A stretch of DNA of 64,000 bases from Algoriphagus aquaeductus (GTDB lineage Bacteria; Bacteroidota; Bacteroidia; Cytophagales; Cyclobacteriaceae): contig NZ_QKTX01000008.1 in the NCBI RefSeq assembly GCF_003253485.1, positions 138,902-202,901 of the forward strand. The letters run 5' to 3'. The notes under the pieces are model-generated. The model was not told the origin of the DNA and did no database searches. It worked only from the letters and a program-made list of their open reading frames with translations. Of this stretch, positions 63,894 to 64,000 are shown piece after piece. A program made the position numbers and the translations under genes. Every line of letters starts with the position of its first letter. Positions within the stretch are counted from its first letter, which is position 1.

Positions 63894-64000
63894 AAGTTAG
63901 AATAAAGGAGTTTTCCTTAGTAAATGTACTTCCGGCACTTTTAGCCTCATTACTATCTATTTCAATAGTAACAACCATCAATTTCTTCAATATCCCAATG
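63887..64000 (+). CDS. N-terminus of a membrane protein, cut by the window edge
   Basis: The ATG at 63887 overlaps the last 7 bp of fic and opens a frame to the window end (38 residues). The product begins MLKVRIKEFSLVNVLPALL and continues with a hydrophobic stretch (ALLASLLSISIVTTINFF), so it probably enters the membrane. The overlap shows translational coupling to fic. Identity and length are unknown. Confidence 0.5.
   Translation, partial: MLKVRIKEFSLVNVLPALLASLLSISIVTTINFFNIPM

Noticed and set aside
1..64000. CRISPR array, prophage or insertion sequence
   Set aside because: I found no regularly spaced direct repeats, phage structural genes, transposase or integrase frames, or terminal inverted repeats.

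Overview
The window looks like chromosomal DNA of a Bacteroidota member, most likely Cytophagales and close to Cyclobacteriaceae (Algoriphagus-like). This placement is inference. It rests on promoters of the TTTG / TAnnTTTG type, starts without Shine-Dalgarno sequences, MG2/TonB-plug and DUF4221-type envelope proteins, OmpA proteins with thrombospondin type 3 repeats, and a dihydroorotase with the QVHFREPG signature that I recall from Bacteroidota. Base composition is moderate, and most of the window is densely packed housekeeping sequence on both strands.

Layout. 1-1410: ispH (cut by the left edge) and cmk, divergent from adenine deaminase (1541). 3245-6862: an MG2/TonB-plug envelope protein and a six-bladed propeller lipoprotein. 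6948-9935: prfC and an orphan membrane histidine kinase, separated by TTTACGA-type repeats. 10089-13179: a NatAB-like ABC exporter with a secreted partner. 13259-16009: dnaJ, grpE, obgE. 16086-18129: adk, hpt and an M42-like peptidase. 18306-20994: two tandem OmpA/TSP3 porin-like paralogues. 21045-26574: upp, a Ca2+/Na+ antiporter, a small membrane protein, serine dehydratase alpha subunit, an OsmC protein, a secreted barrel-like protein, lipA and a small membrane protein. 26625-33507: gcvP, a secreted M28 peptidase, and an AT-rich hydrolase/DUF4221 lipoprotein pair. 33733-36482: an RhlE-like helicase and dihydroorotase. 36561-36868: tRNA-His and a small gene with its own terminator.

36975-41382 is an alpha-glucan operon (debranching enzyme, GT4 glycosyltransferase, GH57). 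41664-47261 holds a secreted PQQ-type propeller protein and the run waaA-rsgA-PRTase-panB. 47440-49287 couples a low-molecular-weight phosphatase to a fructosamine-kinase-family protein, a probable protein-deglycation operon, plus a GNAT enzyme. 49300-55404 carries a Gfo/Idh/MocA oxidoreductase, aspartate kinase, fbp and two tandem lipoprotein sugar dehydrogenases. 55464-58371 is a phospholipid operon (PlsB-like acyltransferase, gpsA) ending in a 50-residue ORF. 58454-62077 holds a DUF4199 protein, a polyprenyl synthase, an NlpC/P60 hydrolase and a GH43 lipoprotein. 62199-64000 is a small accessory block: an RHH antitoxin/PIN toxin pair, a Fic protein, and a membrane protein cut by the right edge.

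Nucleotide salvage and synthesis genes recur (ade, hpt, adk, upp, cmk, pyrC, a PyrR-like PRTase). Envelope work is shared by waaA, the PlsB-like protein, gpsA, the polyprenyl synthase, NlpC and OmpA proteins. I found no CRISPR array, prophage, rRNA or insertion sequence. The most noteworthy items are: a perfect 24-bp inverted repeat over the fic start codon; a DnaJ that has lost one of its two zinc centres; a dihydroorotase with a replaced metal ligand; a tRNA-His with tandem U-U acceptor mismatches; and two short genes supported by their context.
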